From: CAYLQA01 sp964385695
GTDB taxonomy: Bacteria > Desulfobacterota > Desulfobulbia > Desulfobulbales > Desulfurivibrionaceae
Length of the DNA: 27,464 bases
Direction: 5' to 3'
NCBI GenBank assembly: GCA_964385695.1
Contig: CAYLQA010000044.1
Span: 1-27,464, forward strand
The notes under the pieces: generated by a model
The model's database searches: none
Told to the model about the DNA's origin: nothing
The model's input: only the letters and a program-made list of their open reading frames with translations
Part shown: one piece after another, positions 13,901-22,120 of the stretch
Layout of the letters: the number at the start of each line of letters is the position of its first letter
How positions within the stretch are numbered: the first letter of the stretch is position 1
Program-made: the position numbers and the translations under genes

Positions 13901-16090
13901 ATAGGTCACCATATGCTGGTGCGTGGCTGAATCTTCCAAAGTGGCGGGAACAATGTTGCTCAACGTAGAGGAGAGATCCTTCAGGTAATATGTCATGGCC
14001 ACATCGGCCAGGGTCTCGGAAACATTGTCAGCATAAGGGGTCCCCTGCCCGCCGTCTGCGTTACCCACCGACGGGGAATAACCGTTCCAATAGCCGTCGG
14101 TCATGACAATGGCAAAGTTCTGTTGGCACTCACCGCCGTCAGCGGCCGTGGCAATGGGTGAGGTCCCGAGGTCACTGCCTGCCGCCTGATCGTAGTACCT
14201 GCCGACTTCACGCAAACCTCGCCTGAGGGGGGTCCCGTTGGCATAAAGCCGCATGCCATACAACCTGTTCAACAATGTTGTCTTATTATCCGGCAGAAGC
14301 AATACGGGTTGGATAATTCTGCCGTTGATACTCCTGATGCCGACCTGCACGCCACTCAGTGAATCGATCACATTTGCCACGGCAGCAGTGGCGGTCAACT
14401 CACGACGACGAAAATAGGTGTACCAGTTGGCAAAGGCCTGACGCTCCGTCGTATAGGCAGCAGCATCGGTGGGAACGGCTTTTGTCCGCACCGTGGCAGG
14501 CACCGAGGCGGCAGCTGTGGCGATCAACTCGCCGGCCTCAATAAGCTCGTCATCAACGCCAACAGTGCTGTCTACACGGTAATAGGCAACAGGATTGGTG
14601 ATATTGACCAACCAAAGGTCTTCATTCGCATCCTTGGTGCCGTCGCCATCCACATCGTTCCAGGTGTAATAGTGAGCATTGATGATGTTTACAAAGGGCG
14701 TCGTTCCGTCCGGCACAAACCAAATAGCATCCGCACTGGTGCTCGTACCACTGCCGGAACGGGTAACGACCACACTACCTGCATTTGTAAAGTTATAGGG
14801 CCCGCCAAGGAGATTCCACTGGCTATAGTTATTTCGCTGATTTACGGTAAAATTGACGGCTCCGCCATCATGATTAACGGTGTATTGGGCAGCCGCGTCA
14901 CGTGTTCCGGCCCGGGTCCACCAGGCATAGACATTGTAGCTGCCGTTGATGGTGGCTGGATCAGGGGTCCAGGTCCCCGTTTCCCCGGTCACCGTTGCAT
15001 AATAGGAGCTGCCGGCGTATTCATTGGAAGCGCCTGACTCGTGATTAAACCCATTCCCATGGTCAAAATCGTCTCCAGGCGCACGTTCCTGGTTATCAAC
15101 AATGATCCCAACCCCACTGCTAGAAACAGAGTAATAGGTATTATTCAGGTTAAGGGTAGAGGTCCCGTTGTTTATATCCTCGGGATGGGACTTCGGGGTA
15201 TCCAGACTGGCATTGGGCATGGTCGGCCAGGGGGAATAGGTTGCCTTTGGGTTGTAATACATGCGGTTGTAACCGGAAAACTGCGATTGCCACCTTCCGC
15301 GCTGGGAGCCTGCCAGAATGTAATAGCTTGAGTACAGGTTATCGCCCGGGTTATCGAACACATAACGCTCACCGCTGAACAGACCGGAACTCTCAGAGGT
15401 CATGAATTCCCAGTCCATACTGCCGGAGTCGTCCAGCACAAACATAATGTTGCTGGGTGCAGGTTGGGTCAGGGCATCCAGGGGCTTATCCGAAATGTTC
15501 AAGGTGTCAGTCAAGGCCGTTACAGTGGTGGTAGAGGTAAACTTGACGGCATCGGCGCTGGCCAGGTCGTTGGCATTTTCAGGGGTATGCACCAGCTCCA
15601 CGTAGTTGTTGACCGTGCCGTCAAAACAGAAGGTGCCCAAATAATTGTCCTTGCTCTTATCACCAACACCAAATTGGGAAAAGGCAGCATCCTGATGCTG
15701 GTTCACTATACGCGTGGTGGTGCCATTGGCATGCACGATGCGATAGGTAACAGACTTGGAATACTGCGCCCAAGTTCGCCAGTTAGCCCAGATCTCATAG
15801 GTCCCTGCCGGCATGGTGGGTACCCATTTTGCGGTGACCTGGCCCCCAAAGGCGGCCTCCCAAAAATTACCGGGAAAGGGATAGCCCTCGTTATGGCCAA
15901 CAACAAGGTTCCAGTTACCGGTTTTGGAAAAACCGACATCGGTCTCATCGACAATGTAATCGACAGCCCCGGCAGCTCCGACACCGGCCAGCAAGAGGTA
16001 AAGAAAAACAATCCCTTTGAGCAGTTGTTTTTGCACTGAGGTTTTCATGGTTACACTCTTTTGATCTGAATAGGACTTTCCGGTTTTCAT
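10973..16090 (-). CDS. pilY1: PilY1-like type IV pilus tip adhesin with golvesin-like and PKD domains, 1705 aa
   Basis: PilY1 caps the pilus, binds surfaces and controls retraction through calcium. After a signal peptide (residues 15-42), a golvesin-C-like beta domain spans about 43-187. A VWA domain follows with MIDAS residues D220, S222 and S224 in DDSGSMD, and a second golvesin-like domain (about 328-460) is inserted within it. The C-terminal propeller has the PilY1 signature GDIVNS...YVGGNDGMLHAFDA...AYVP and a calcium loop DVDNDYKLD. Two PKD domains (about 1305-1380 and 1415-1492, with WDFNGDG and WDFDGDG) are inserted before the final GWYYNLPESRERVIVDP block. At 1705 aa it is well above the usual 1000-1200. 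GGAGGTG at 7 nt supports the start at 16090; ATG 16048 is an alternative. Confidence 0.93.
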   Translation of the reverse strand: MKTGKSYSDQKSVTMKTSVQKQLLKGIVFLYLLLAGVGAAGAVDYIVDETDVGFSKTGNWNLVVGHNEGYPFPGNFWEAAFGGQVTAKWVPTMPAGTYEIWANWRTWAQYSKSVTYRIVHANGTTTRIVNQHQDAAFSQFGVGDKSKDNYLGTFCFDGTVNNYVELVHTPENANDLASADAVKFTSTTTVTALTDTLNISDKPLDALTQPAPSNIMFVLDDSGSMDWEFMTSESSGLFSGERYVFDNPGDNLYSSYYILAGSQRGRWQSQFSGYNRMYYNPKATYSPWPTMPNASLDTPKSHPEDINNGTSTLNLNNTYYSVSSSGVGIIVDNQERAPGDDFDHGNGFNHESGASNEYAGSSYYATVTGETGTWTPDPATINGSYNVYAWWTRAGTRDAAAQYTVNHDGGAVNFTVNQRNNYSQWNLLGGPYNFTNAGSVVVTRSGSGTSTSADAIWFVPDGTTPFVNIINAHYYTWNDVDGDGTKDANEDLWLVNITNPVAYYRVDSTVGVDDELIEAGELIATAAASVPATVRTKAVPTDAAAYTTERQAFANWYTYFRRRELTATAAVANVIDSLSGVQVGIRSINGRIIQPVLLLPDNKTTLLNRLYGMRLYANGTPLRRGLREVGRYYDQAAGSDLGTSPIATAADGGECQQNFAIVMTDGYWNGYSPSVGNADGGQGTPYADNVSETLADVAMTYYLKDLSSTLSNIVPATLEDSATHQHMVTYGVSFGVFGNYQPADIVSTFNNWPSPYSSNAAKIDDLLHASVNGRGTFLSAADPEELVSSLLAVIQNIEGRTGSAAAVAVNGDELYEKVGQNVLLYQSSYNTNGWWGDLTAYNVVPSTGKVIYDPVAWNAVTLLESFLDDPVDGGFANRIVATYNEDSSVGIPFRYASLNATQQAQLDADATKASAILDYLRGDDSNEAGQGGAYSFRSRSFRLGDIVNSMAEYRDDVLYVGGNDGMLHAFDAVTGQELFAYVPNIVFSNLKELSDTNYDHLFYVDNSPYTRVMDEIAGGGSKTYLVSGLGKGGRGYFCLDVSDVSDVTDTTATVALREDALAAKVKWEYSAGSCPNFDADMGYSFSRAVIVKSEDASINVGTDLAGYVVIFGNGYDSANGDAALYVLNPETGALLKKIIVGDGPNNGLSTTIPVDVDNDYKLDYLYAGDLKGNLWKFDMSDSDYNNWDVAYKDTDSNPAPLFRTQNTGSGRQPITVRPEVVTPSSTGPTHGYMVLFGTGKYLTAADLSDTTQQTIYGVWDYGDNADDAEYLGAFDPTHLTTPLSNQADGVTLLRQEKATTLGDVYIVAAFTTSVNDNIVTFTDTSRGTVDAWAWDFNGDGTVDATTQGPHSYTYAAQSTPYTVTLTVTRNLTDRSVSNTKTAYVTTYKPWQVTIAEDLSGPHALGDDIVLASFSAVGPTADLPTAADVVFTDHSLGTAAIATWSWDFDGDGIEDASGQGPHTYNYAAVGTYNVSLTVTDVDGVSDTKTYSSYVVVSNPWLNNVNQESGSVDIEDYLEVTKNAVHYCEVIDRNSIGTLSDPGLCVDDLTTTTVDESTYTPHAGWYYNLPESRERVIVDPMVRSGNLIMLTYVPQESRCSTGGYSWIYEINAQTGEGLVYSVFDLNDDAIIDSGDEITVETIDAVSGEVIYVKVNPSAVRIEGRGQRPTILRLGDTDILNISTSRGNIEQVTTKGEQVGMYYWREVN

Positions 16091-16123
16091 GGCAGCACCT
16101 CCGAGGCACCTGGAAATTATCGC

Positions 16124-16639
16124 CTAATATCTTTTTCTGTAGCCTATATCAACAAAGATCCGATCATTTACGGTCTCAGACTTTCCCACGACCATGAACC
16201 TATGCATTTTGCTCTCATCCATCCCCACAGGCTCTCCGGGAGGCACACCCTCATCCACCATGAAATAGCTGGGCGGATTGGCGCCGCCGCCGCAATTCTG
16301 GGCCCTACCTACGGTCCACTCCGTGGTCGTCATGAGTTCCGTGTCGTCCAAAGTGCCGTCGACTCCGTCAATAAAGCTGGTAACCACCCCCATACCAAGC
16401 ACTGTGCGTTGCTCCAGCGATTGGGTCGTAGCGTTTTCCAAAACCTGGGCACCACACGCCGCCCCACCCTCGGCATTGTAAAATGCCTCCTTGAAAAGCT
16501 TATCGCTGGCAGCGATCTCCACCTCGAGGCTGCTTGTGTTCAGCCCCGAGATGCCAAGAAAGGAGAGCATCAATAAGAGCACCATGGCCGTGACCAGGAC
16601 AAAACCGCTCTCATTTGCAATTGTTGTCTTCATATCCAT
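16124..16639 (-). CDS. pilX: PilX-like minor pilin, 171 aa
   Basis: The N-terminus has the PilX pattern: ESGFVLVTAMVLLLMLSFLGISGL, where the hydrophobic helix (about 12-34) both anchors and packs in the pilus, followed by a stretch NTSSLEVEIAASDKLFKEAFYNAEGG typical of PilX_N. The G-F junction at 12-13 resembles a prepilin peptidase site, but Glu at +5 is missing (Thr), as in many PilX proteins. One Cys pair (61 and about 115) may form a disulfide. GAGG lies about 4 nt before the ATG. It follows pilV by 6 bp and is followed by pilY1 after 33 bp, so it belongs to the tip-priming complex. Confidence 0.88.
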   Translation of the reverse strand: MDMKTTIANESGFVLVTAMVLLLMLSFLGISGLNTSSLEVEIAASDKLFKEAFYNAEGGAACGAQVLENATTQSLEQRTVLGMGVVTSFIDGVDGTLDDTELMTTTEWTVGRAQNCGGGANPPSYFMVDEGVPPGEPVGMDESKMHRFMVVGKSETVNDRIFVDIGYRKRY

Positions 16640-16645
16640 TTCGCC

Positions 16646-17134
16646 TCAATCAATCACATCTGCAATCACGCCTTCCACCAGCACAAAACGGGCACGTTGC
16701 TCCTGGTTTAGGGCTTCGTTGATCTCATCACTGTCCAACACGATGACATTGACCGTCTTGGTATTTGCCACACCAGCATTATTGACAACATTCCAATACA
16801 CTGTGTACTGCCGGTTGTGCTTCATGACGGAAGTGCTGTAATCTGCTGGGCGTAAAACCGGATTCAAAGTATCCGTTGGTTGTCCGGCAGGTTGAGCAGG
16901 GTTCCTTATGTTCCCCCCTCCCGCTCCCAGGTCTACATGCCCATACGCGATCGACATGAGGTACTCAATATGGTCAGCAGCAATAGTGGAGGCCTCGGTC
17001 AGCCGCCTGCCATTATCATTGCCCCCCATGGCCCCACTCATCATGACCACGGTGGCGAGAAAACCGATGGACAACACCACCATGGAGATCAGAAGCTCTA
17101 TGAGAGAAAATCCTTTCTGACGGTTGTCTTTCAT
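16646..17134 (-). CDS. pilV: PilV-like minor pilin, 162 aa
   Basis: It has a class III prepilin signal: KG at 7-8 with cleavage before Phe9, Glu at +5 (FSLIE), then a hydrophobic helix to about residue 30. The body carries NDNGRRLTEASTIAADHIEYLMS, close to the conserved PilV segment after the helix (a run in which A..LA..R.E.L is usual). I placed the start at 17134, 2 nt after the pilW stop; an upstream ATG at 17158 inside pilW would add 8 residues. It belongs to the minor-pilin group that primes pilus assembly with PilY1 at the tip. Confidence 0.88.
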   Translation of the reverse strand: MKDNRQKGFSLIELLISMVVLSIGFLATVVMMSGAMGGNDNGRRLTEASTIAADHIEYLMSIAYGHVDLGAGGGNIRNPAQPAGQPTDTLNPVLRPADYSTSVMKHNRQYTVYWNVVNNAGVANTKTVNVIVLDSDEINEALNQEQRARFVLVEGVIADVID

Positions 17135-17136
17135 CT

Positions 17137-18003
17137 CTATAACCCCAGATTCCTGCAATGAATAATGGCTGTAGCCAACCGGTAGCGAAATCCATCGGCC
17201 AGGAGGTTGACGTTGCCAACGGGCAGGGCTCGACTCATGACCTGTCGGCCCACAACATAGGTATCGGTATCGGAAAACCCCGGCTCCTGCTTATGGGATT
17301 GGCCGAGCATCCAAACCCGAATCGCACGGATACGATCCGCATCAATGGGGCCCACATTGGCGGCCCCGTCAAAGGTATCGATAAGGCCATCGCCGTTCAC
17401 ATCATCCGTGGCATTAATCAGGCCGTCGCTATTGGCATCCAGTTCCATATCCAGCGAGTCATTATTATCCGTGTCAATGGCCCAGATGATATTTCCACCA
17501 CCATCCGTATCCAACTGCCCATCGCCATTGTTGTCATAGGCATAGGCAAAACCGACGGCCCGGATATTCTCGGCCAGAAGTTGTTGGCCGCCACCGCCGA
17601 CGGCCCTTGCCAGGTCGTTGACTCCATTTGCCCCGAAATCAAAGAGCGAATAGGTGAACGTTTCGCCAGCATCCACAACCCCGTCCTCATCCTGATCGAT
17701 TTCAAAGGAGAGGGAGCTGAACCCTTGAGGGTCAGCAAAATTGTTCAAATCACGAAAACCAATATCCTCAAGACCGAAAATAGTGACATTATTCGGATCA
17801 TAGCCAGCCTGCCGGATCTCAGTGGCAAGGATATGCATGGCTGCCCGCAGATTTTGCTGGGCATAGCTTACCTGGTCCTGGGTGGAGTAAGTCTGGCGCT
17901 GCTTTGTAAAGGCGGTATAAACCCCGGCCAGAAGCACGCCGGCAATGGCCATGGCCACCAGCAGCTCAACCAGGGTAAAGCCTTTTTCATTCTTGCCTCG
18001 CAT
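17137..18003 (-). CDS. pilW: PilW-like minor pilin with calcium-loop-like repeats, 288 aa
   Basis: The prepilin signal is KG at 7-8, cleavage before Phe9 and Glu at +5 (FTLVE), then a helix of about 22 residues and the typical segment QRQTYSTQDQVSYAQQNLRAAM with EIRQAGYDP. I chose ATG 18003 because GAGG lies 6 nt upstream; ATG 18015 overlaps the fimT stop as ATGA but has no ribosome site. Five D-x-D/N-x-D/N-G-x-x-D type loops follow, near residues 103-111, 157-165, 177-185, 189-197 and 201-209, resembling EF-hand or dockerin calcium loops. Such loops are not usual in PilW. With the calcium site of PilY1 they suggest a calcium-stabilised tip. Confidence 0.88.
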   Translation of the reverse strand: MRGKNEKGFTLVELLVAMAIAGVLLAGVYTAFTKQRQTYSTQDQVSYAQQNLRAAMHILATEIRQAGYDPNNVTIFGLEDIGFRDLNNFADPQGFSSLSFEIDQDEDGVVDAGETFTYSLFDFGANGVNDLARAVGGGGQQLLAENIRAVGFAYAYDNNGDGQLDTDGGGNIIWAIDTDNNDSLDMELDANSDGLINATDDVNGDGLIDTFDGAANVGPIDADRIRAIRVWMLGQSHKQEPGFSDTDTYVVGRQVMSRALPVGNVNLLADGFRYRLATAIIHCRNLGL

Positions 18004-18014
18004 TACAAACCTCA

Positions 18015-18644
18015 TCAGTCTATCCAGTCGCTTGCAGGGGCTGCGGAAGGAGATCCATCATACATACGCATCTTGATGGCACCCCCGATATTAACCGTAA
18101 TCGCAAACAGTATAGAGTTGTCTTGATTTTGCAGCATCACCGAGTCGGTGGTAACAGCGGCGGAGAAGCCGCGGCTGGTAAAGGTAAAGTTGGCCACCGA
18201 GTTGATGCCTGCGGTGACGGCAGTGTTGTTCCAGTCAACCGGTACTGCGCCATACTGTGCCTGGTCAAAGTAAGAGACTCCGCTCCCGTAACCTGTTAAT
18301 GATGTAGCCGGGGTTGCCGTATCATCTGCATCGCCCCAGACCCCATTAGCCCCTGCAGACAACAACTGAACGGTATCATTGGCAGTGTTGCCGTCGTTTC
18401 TATTGTTAAAGACGATTCGCCACTGGGTGTTATCCCGTACGGCGTTTATCCTGGCCCGTTGGGTCATGGAGTAAATATCCCGAGCAGCGGAGCGCAAACG
18501 ATAGCGAGGCAGGGTATCATTCACCACCGGAACCGCGACAGCGGCCAATATGGTAATAACTATCAAGGCTATTGCCATCTCCACCAGGGTGAAACCACCT
18601 TCTGGGCTTTTCCGCCGGTGAATATTTTTTTTTGCTTTTTTCAT
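18015..18644 (-). CDS. fimT: FimT/GspH-type minor pilin, 209 aa
   Basis: The prepilin signal is GG at 16-17, cleavage before Phe18 and Glu at +5 (FTLVE). A hydrophobic helix and PRYRLRSAARDIYSMTQRARINAVRDN, the GspH/FimT segment, follow. The C-terminal beta domain contains FTSRGFS, a common FimT motif. The GGTGA ribosome match fits the ATG at 18644; a longer frame to 18740 would run through the sigma54 promoter and is not used. The basic 16-residue leader is longer than usual. First gene of the minor-pilin operon. Some FimT proteins bind DNA for uptake; nothing here decides that. Confidence 0.9.
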   Translation of the reverse strand: MKKAKKNIHRRKSPEGGFTLVEMAIALIVITILAAVAVPVVNDTLPRYRLRSAARDIYSMTQRARINAVRDNTQWRIVFNNRNDGNTANDTVQLLSAGANGVWGDADDTATPATSLTGYGSGVSYFDQAQYGAVPVDWNNTAVTAGINSVANFTFTSRGFSAAVTTDSVMLQNQDNSILFAITVNIGGAIKMRMYDGSPSAAPASDWID

Positions 18645-18723
18645 CATCTCACCTAGACCAACTCGAGTTCCAGGCCGGTGCCTAATTGCCACCAGCTCAC
18701 CTCTATTGGCACTTGACTTATAC

Positions 18724-18740
18724 TGCAACAACCGCGCCAA
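18724..18740 (-). promoter_or_regulatory. Sigma54 (RpoN) promoter for the minor-pilin operon
   Basis: The minus strand reads TTGGCGCGGTTGTTGCA. It matches the consensus YTGGCACGRNNNTTGCW at every fixed position but one (G for A at the -24 box), with correct GG to GC spacing. Transcription should start near 18713, leaving a leader of about 70 nt before fimT. The NtrC-type activator encoded directly upstream is the obvious partner. Confidence 0.8.
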
Positions 18741-18925
18741 ACCAAAACCACAACAAAAAAATGCAATATAATTAGATCGTTATCGAAAAATGGAAGCGAA
18801 AAATATTTCCCCCCCCCTATACAAAACCTGCTTAACTATTAATTTTTTTTATAATTTTGCCACTTCACAATTAATTTGTAAAAAAAATTAACACCTCGGC
18901 AACTTTTCAACTTCAAGCTCGCCGG

Positions 18926-20305
18926 TCATGCGCAGTTGTATTCCTTGATTTTGCTCAACAGAGACGGGTAGCTCACCTCCAACAACTCCGCAGCCTTGCT
19001 TTTGTTGCCCCCGGTTGCCTCCAACGCTCGCGATATCAGCCTTTTCTCCATGATTTTTCGTCCCTGCTTCAACGAATAAGTTTGCAGAAAATCCTCAATC
19101 CTGCGCCCATTTTCAGATCCGCCTCTTAAGCTCAGGGGAAGATTTTCCGGTAAAACAATTTTTTTCTCGGCCAGGACAACCGCTCGCTCCAACACGTTTT
19201 CCAACTCGCGCACATTGCCGGGCCAGTCATGCTCAAGGAGCATTTTAAGTGCGGCAGCGGAAGTCCCTTGCACGTCCACGTCATACTGCTGGCTTTTTTT
19301 CTTGATGAAATAATCACAGAGGAGGGGAATATCGTCTTTACGCTCCCTCAAAGGAGGCACCTCAAGGGCGATTACATTAAGACGGAAGAAGAGATCCTCC
19401 CGAAAAGACCCTTCCTTTATCCCCTTGGCAAGCTCCCGGGCCGTGGCCGCTATGATCCGGACATCTATCCCCTTGGATCGAGTTGCACCAACGGGCCGGA
19501 TTTCCCCTTCCTGCAAAACGCGCAACAGTTTTACCTGGGCCTCCATGGGCAGTTCGCCAATCTCATCAAGAAACAGAGTCCCGCCGTTTGCCTCTTCAAA
19601 GAGGCCTTTCCTGTCTTTGTCGGCACCAGTAAAAGCCCCTTTCACATAGCCAAAAAATTCACTTTCAAGAAGCGTTGCCGGGATACTGGCACAGTTTATG
19701 GCCACAAAAGGCTTTGCCGATCTTTTACTTTCCTGATGAATCCCTCTGGCAACAAGCTCTTTGCCGCTGCCGGACTCCCCTGTTACCAAAATTGTCGCAT
19801 CGTACTTGGCCACCTTGGCCGCTGTTTTAAAAAAGGTACGCATGGCCGGACTTGAGCCAACCATATCTCCAAAACCTTTCGGCTCTTGCAAAGCCGCAAC
19901 CCGCTCACGCAACAGCTGATTTTCCTGACGCAGCCGCTCATGCTCCCCCGCCCGTTGCAAAACCAGCAAAATTTCATCCGTCTTGAAAGGCTTTGTGACA
20001 AAATCATAGGCTCCTGCCCTCATGGCCGCCACAGCATCCTCGATTGCCGCATAGGCAGACATCATTATAATAGGAGGACCACTTCCAGCTGAACGCACTG
20101 CCTGCAAAAAGCCCATACCATCCATTTCAGGCATCTTCAAATCGCATAAAATAAAATCAAAATTGTGCTCACCTAAAGCCTGCAACCCTTCCCTTCCATT
20201 GTTGGCAAGGGTCACCTCATATCCCTCCTTGGAGGTGACAAGGGAGAGCATATGCAGCATGTTTTCTTCGTCGTCTATAATCAGCAATCGCTTTTTTTGA
20301 TGCAT
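18926..20305 (-). CDS. NtrC-family sigma54-dependent response regulator, 459 aa
   Basis: A receiver domain (1-118) has acidic D11-D12, phospho-acceptor D55 (LCDLKMP) and K105 (VTKPF). The AAA+ domain has Walker A GESGSGKE (175-182), the sigma54-contact loop GAFTGA (222-227) and Walker B LFLDE (243-247). A Fis-type helix-turn-helix lies at about 417-455 (ATGGNKSKAAELLEVS). When phosphorylated it should open sigma54 promoters. It is 21 bp downstream of the histidine kinase and directly upstream of the sigma54 promoter of the pilus operon, so it is PilR-like in role. The kinase partner differs from PilS, so I do not name it PilR. Confidence 0.94.
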   Translation of the reverse strand: MHQKKRLLIIDDEENMLHMLSLVTSKEGYEVTLANNGREGLQALGEHNFDFILCDLKMPEMDGMGFLQAVRSAGSGPPIIMMSAYAAIEDAVAAMRAGAYDFVTKPFKTDEILLVLQRAGEHERLRQENQLLRERVAALQEPKGFGDMVGSSPAMRTFFKTAAKVAKYDATILVTGESGSGKELVARGIHQESKRSAKPFVAINCASIPATLLESEFFGYVKGAFTGADKDRKGLFEEANGGTLFLDEIGELPMEAQVKLLRVLQEGEIRPVGATRSKGIDVRIIAATARELAKGIKEGSFREDLFFRLNVIALEVPPLRERKDDIPLLCDYFIKKKSQQYDVDVQGTSAAALKMLLEHDWPGNVRELENVLERAVVLAEKKIVLPENLPLSLRGGSENGRRIEDFLQTYSLKQGRKIMEKRLISRALEATGGNKSKAAELLEVSYPSLLSKIKEYNCA

Positions 20306-20326
20306 GAAATGCCGCCTAAAAATATT

Positions 20327-21901
20327 TCATCTCTTATTTTGCTCTTCGCCCTGTGAAACGAACTCACATTCTCCGCCGCGTCCGTCACCACTTAAGGGTA
20401 GCCTGATCCAAAGTGTAGTACCGTTTTCCGGGGTGCTCTCTGCCCCCATGGTTCCACCAAACCCCTTTATTATCCCAAAGGAAACAGAAAGACCTAACCC
20501 TGTCCCCTCCCCTGGCTCCTTCGTAGTAAAAAAGGGTTCAAAAACATTTGCCAGTTTTTCCTTGGCAATGCCTGTGCCATTGTCGTTAATTTTTACCAAA
20601 AGAGAAGGCGAATCACTGGCAGCTTGCTCCAAACAACTGACTACAATCCGGCCACCAACTGCGGCATCATTGCCAGCCAGTATGGCATCCTCCGCGTTCA
20701 GCAGACAGTTGACAAAGACCTGGCGCAACCCGTCCGAATCAGCCATTACCAATTTGTCACCGGCGTTAAACTCTTCAACATAGGTTATGCCCTTCCCCTG
20801 TTTCCTGTTACGGAACATCTCAACAACCTCAGCCAAAATCGCCCGCACCTGCAACAGGCTGCGACTTTGTTGCGGAGGCCTTGAAAAATCAAGCAACTGA
20901 CGAATGAGCCTGTGAACCCTTCCCAACTCCTGACCAGATCGGGCCAGCAGTTCTTTTTGTTCAGTATCGGTTAAACCGCCGTGGCCAAGCAATTCCAGGT
21001 ATCCCTGTAAAATCCCCAAAGGGTTGCCGATTTCATGGGCCAACCCAGCGGATAAACGCCCGATGGACGCCATTTTTTCGGCCTGCACCATTTCCAGCCT
21101 GGTGTTTTCAAGCTGAACATTTGCCTGCTCCAAAGACTGCACTGTCTGTCTTAGACTTTCCCGGTCTTTTTCTATTTGGCCGATCATTTGGTTCAGACTC
21201 GACTCCAGGCGGCCGAATTCACTCCCTCCCTGACGGAGGAAGGGCAACAGCTCTGAGTGCCCAGGATAATTATCCGCTTGTTCTGCCAAACGTTCAATGG
21301 GGCGCATTACAAGATGGGCCACCCGAAAAAAACCAACAATGGCCAAGATGATGATATTGGCTAACACGTAGACAAGAATAATTTTCTCATTTTCCCACAA
21401 TTTTTCATGCATGGGATACAACGGACGCACTAAGCCAATGGCTCCATGTATCTCCTTCCCTATCGTAAGCGGCAATGCCACAAATAATTTTTCATTTTTG
21501 ATCGTTGAAATTTGTCCGGGAGGTCCGGCAATAAGGCTTCGCGTCTCACCTGTTGTAAGCGTCACTGTGAGAATATGTTCGAACTGCTCGTCAAAAGGGG
21601 AGCGGCATTCAGAAGTCTGAACAGCGCCTAGTTCTCCGGCGAGATAAAAGCCGAAACAGCCATCTTCAAAAAAATCAGTCAACAACGAAGCGGCATCGAC
21701 ATTATCTCCCTGCGCCAGGTTTTTTTCCGCTAAAAAATTACCAAAAGGCACCAACAGGGCTTTACTGGATGTAATCTCATCCTCTATAGCCTGCCGCCGC
21801 CAAAGGCTCAATGCAACCACATTGACAAGCAGCATTCCGATGCCAAGAAGCAGAACAAAGGTCAGGGTAATATGAATTTTTAGACTTTTAATACGCAGCA
21901 T
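20327..21901 (-). CDS. Two-TM sensor histidine kinase, 524 aa
   Basis: Two membrane helices (about 9-33 and 174-193) flank a periplasmic sensor part of about 140 residues that holds two Cys and no domain I recognise. A HAMP-like segment follows (MRPIERLAEQ), then a coiled coil (about 248-272) and the DHp box GRLSAGLAHEIGNPLGIL with His289. The ATPase domain has the N-box VFVNCLLNAEDA, G1 INDNGTGIAKE, and G2 GEGTGLGLSVSFGI. I set the start at ATG 21901; the TTG at 21913 has no ribosome site. It phosphorylates the NtrC-type regulator encoded next. Classical PilS has about six helices and a PAS domain; this one is different. Confidence 0.93.
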   Translation of the reverse strand: MLRIKSLKIHITLTFVLLLGIGMLLVNVVALSLWRRQAIEDEITSSKALLVPFGNFLAEKNLAQGDNVDAASLLTDFFEDGCFGFYLAGELGAVQTSECRSPFDEQFEHILTVTLTTGETRSLIAGPPGQISTIKNEKLFVALPLTIGKEIHGAIGLVRPLYPMHEKLWENEKIILVYVLANIIILAIVGFFRVAHLVMRPIERLAEQADNYPGHSELLPFLRQGGSEFGRLESSLNQMIGQIEKDRESLRQTVQSLEQANVQLENTRLEMVQAEKMASIGRLSAGLAHEIGNPLGILQGYLELLGHGGLTDTEQKELLARSGQELGRVHRLIRQLLDFSRPPQQSRSLLQVRAILAEVVEMFRNRKQGKGITYVEEFNAGDKLVMADSDGLRQVFVNCLLNAEDAILAGNDAAVGGRIVVSCLEQAASDSPSLLVKINDNGTGIAKEKLANVFEPFFTTKEPGEGTGLGLSVSFGIIKGFGGTMGAESTPENGTTLWIRLPLSGDGRGGECEFVSQGEEQNKR

Positions 21902-22049
21902 TTTCTTACCCAACGCTGGAGGGAAAACCCATCATAAAAACTGCAAATTAATAATAGCACATTCATTCAGGCAAAACCGACATACTCCATATTCTTAATT
22001 TCCACGACAGGCAGCCTGAGCAGTCCCTACCCAAAGAGAGTCAATTATA

Positions 22050-22078
22050 TTGCCCACAAAAATGGAATCATGTAACTT
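22050..22078 (+). promoter_or_regulatory. Weak candidate promoter for the sugar operon
   Basis: TTGCCC (22050-22055), a 17-nt spacer and TAACTT (22073-22078) precede the ATG at 22121 by about 40 nt; TATAAA follows at 22079. Both boxes are imperfect. The rest of the gap 21902-22120 must also hold the kinase promoter on the other strand; I could not place it. Confidence 0.3.
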
Positions 22079-22120
22079 TATAAAATAACTTTTTAATTTC
22101 TCCAGGAGATTCACTACAAA

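Noticed and set aside
17158..18126. 322-aa open frame on the plus strand
   Set aside because: It is the mirror of pilW, whose prepilin signal, family segments and ribosome site are clear.
18645..18740. Longer start for fimT
   Set aside because: The added part would overlap the sigma54 promoter and put residues in front of the prepilin leader that do not fit; the ribosome site favours 18644.
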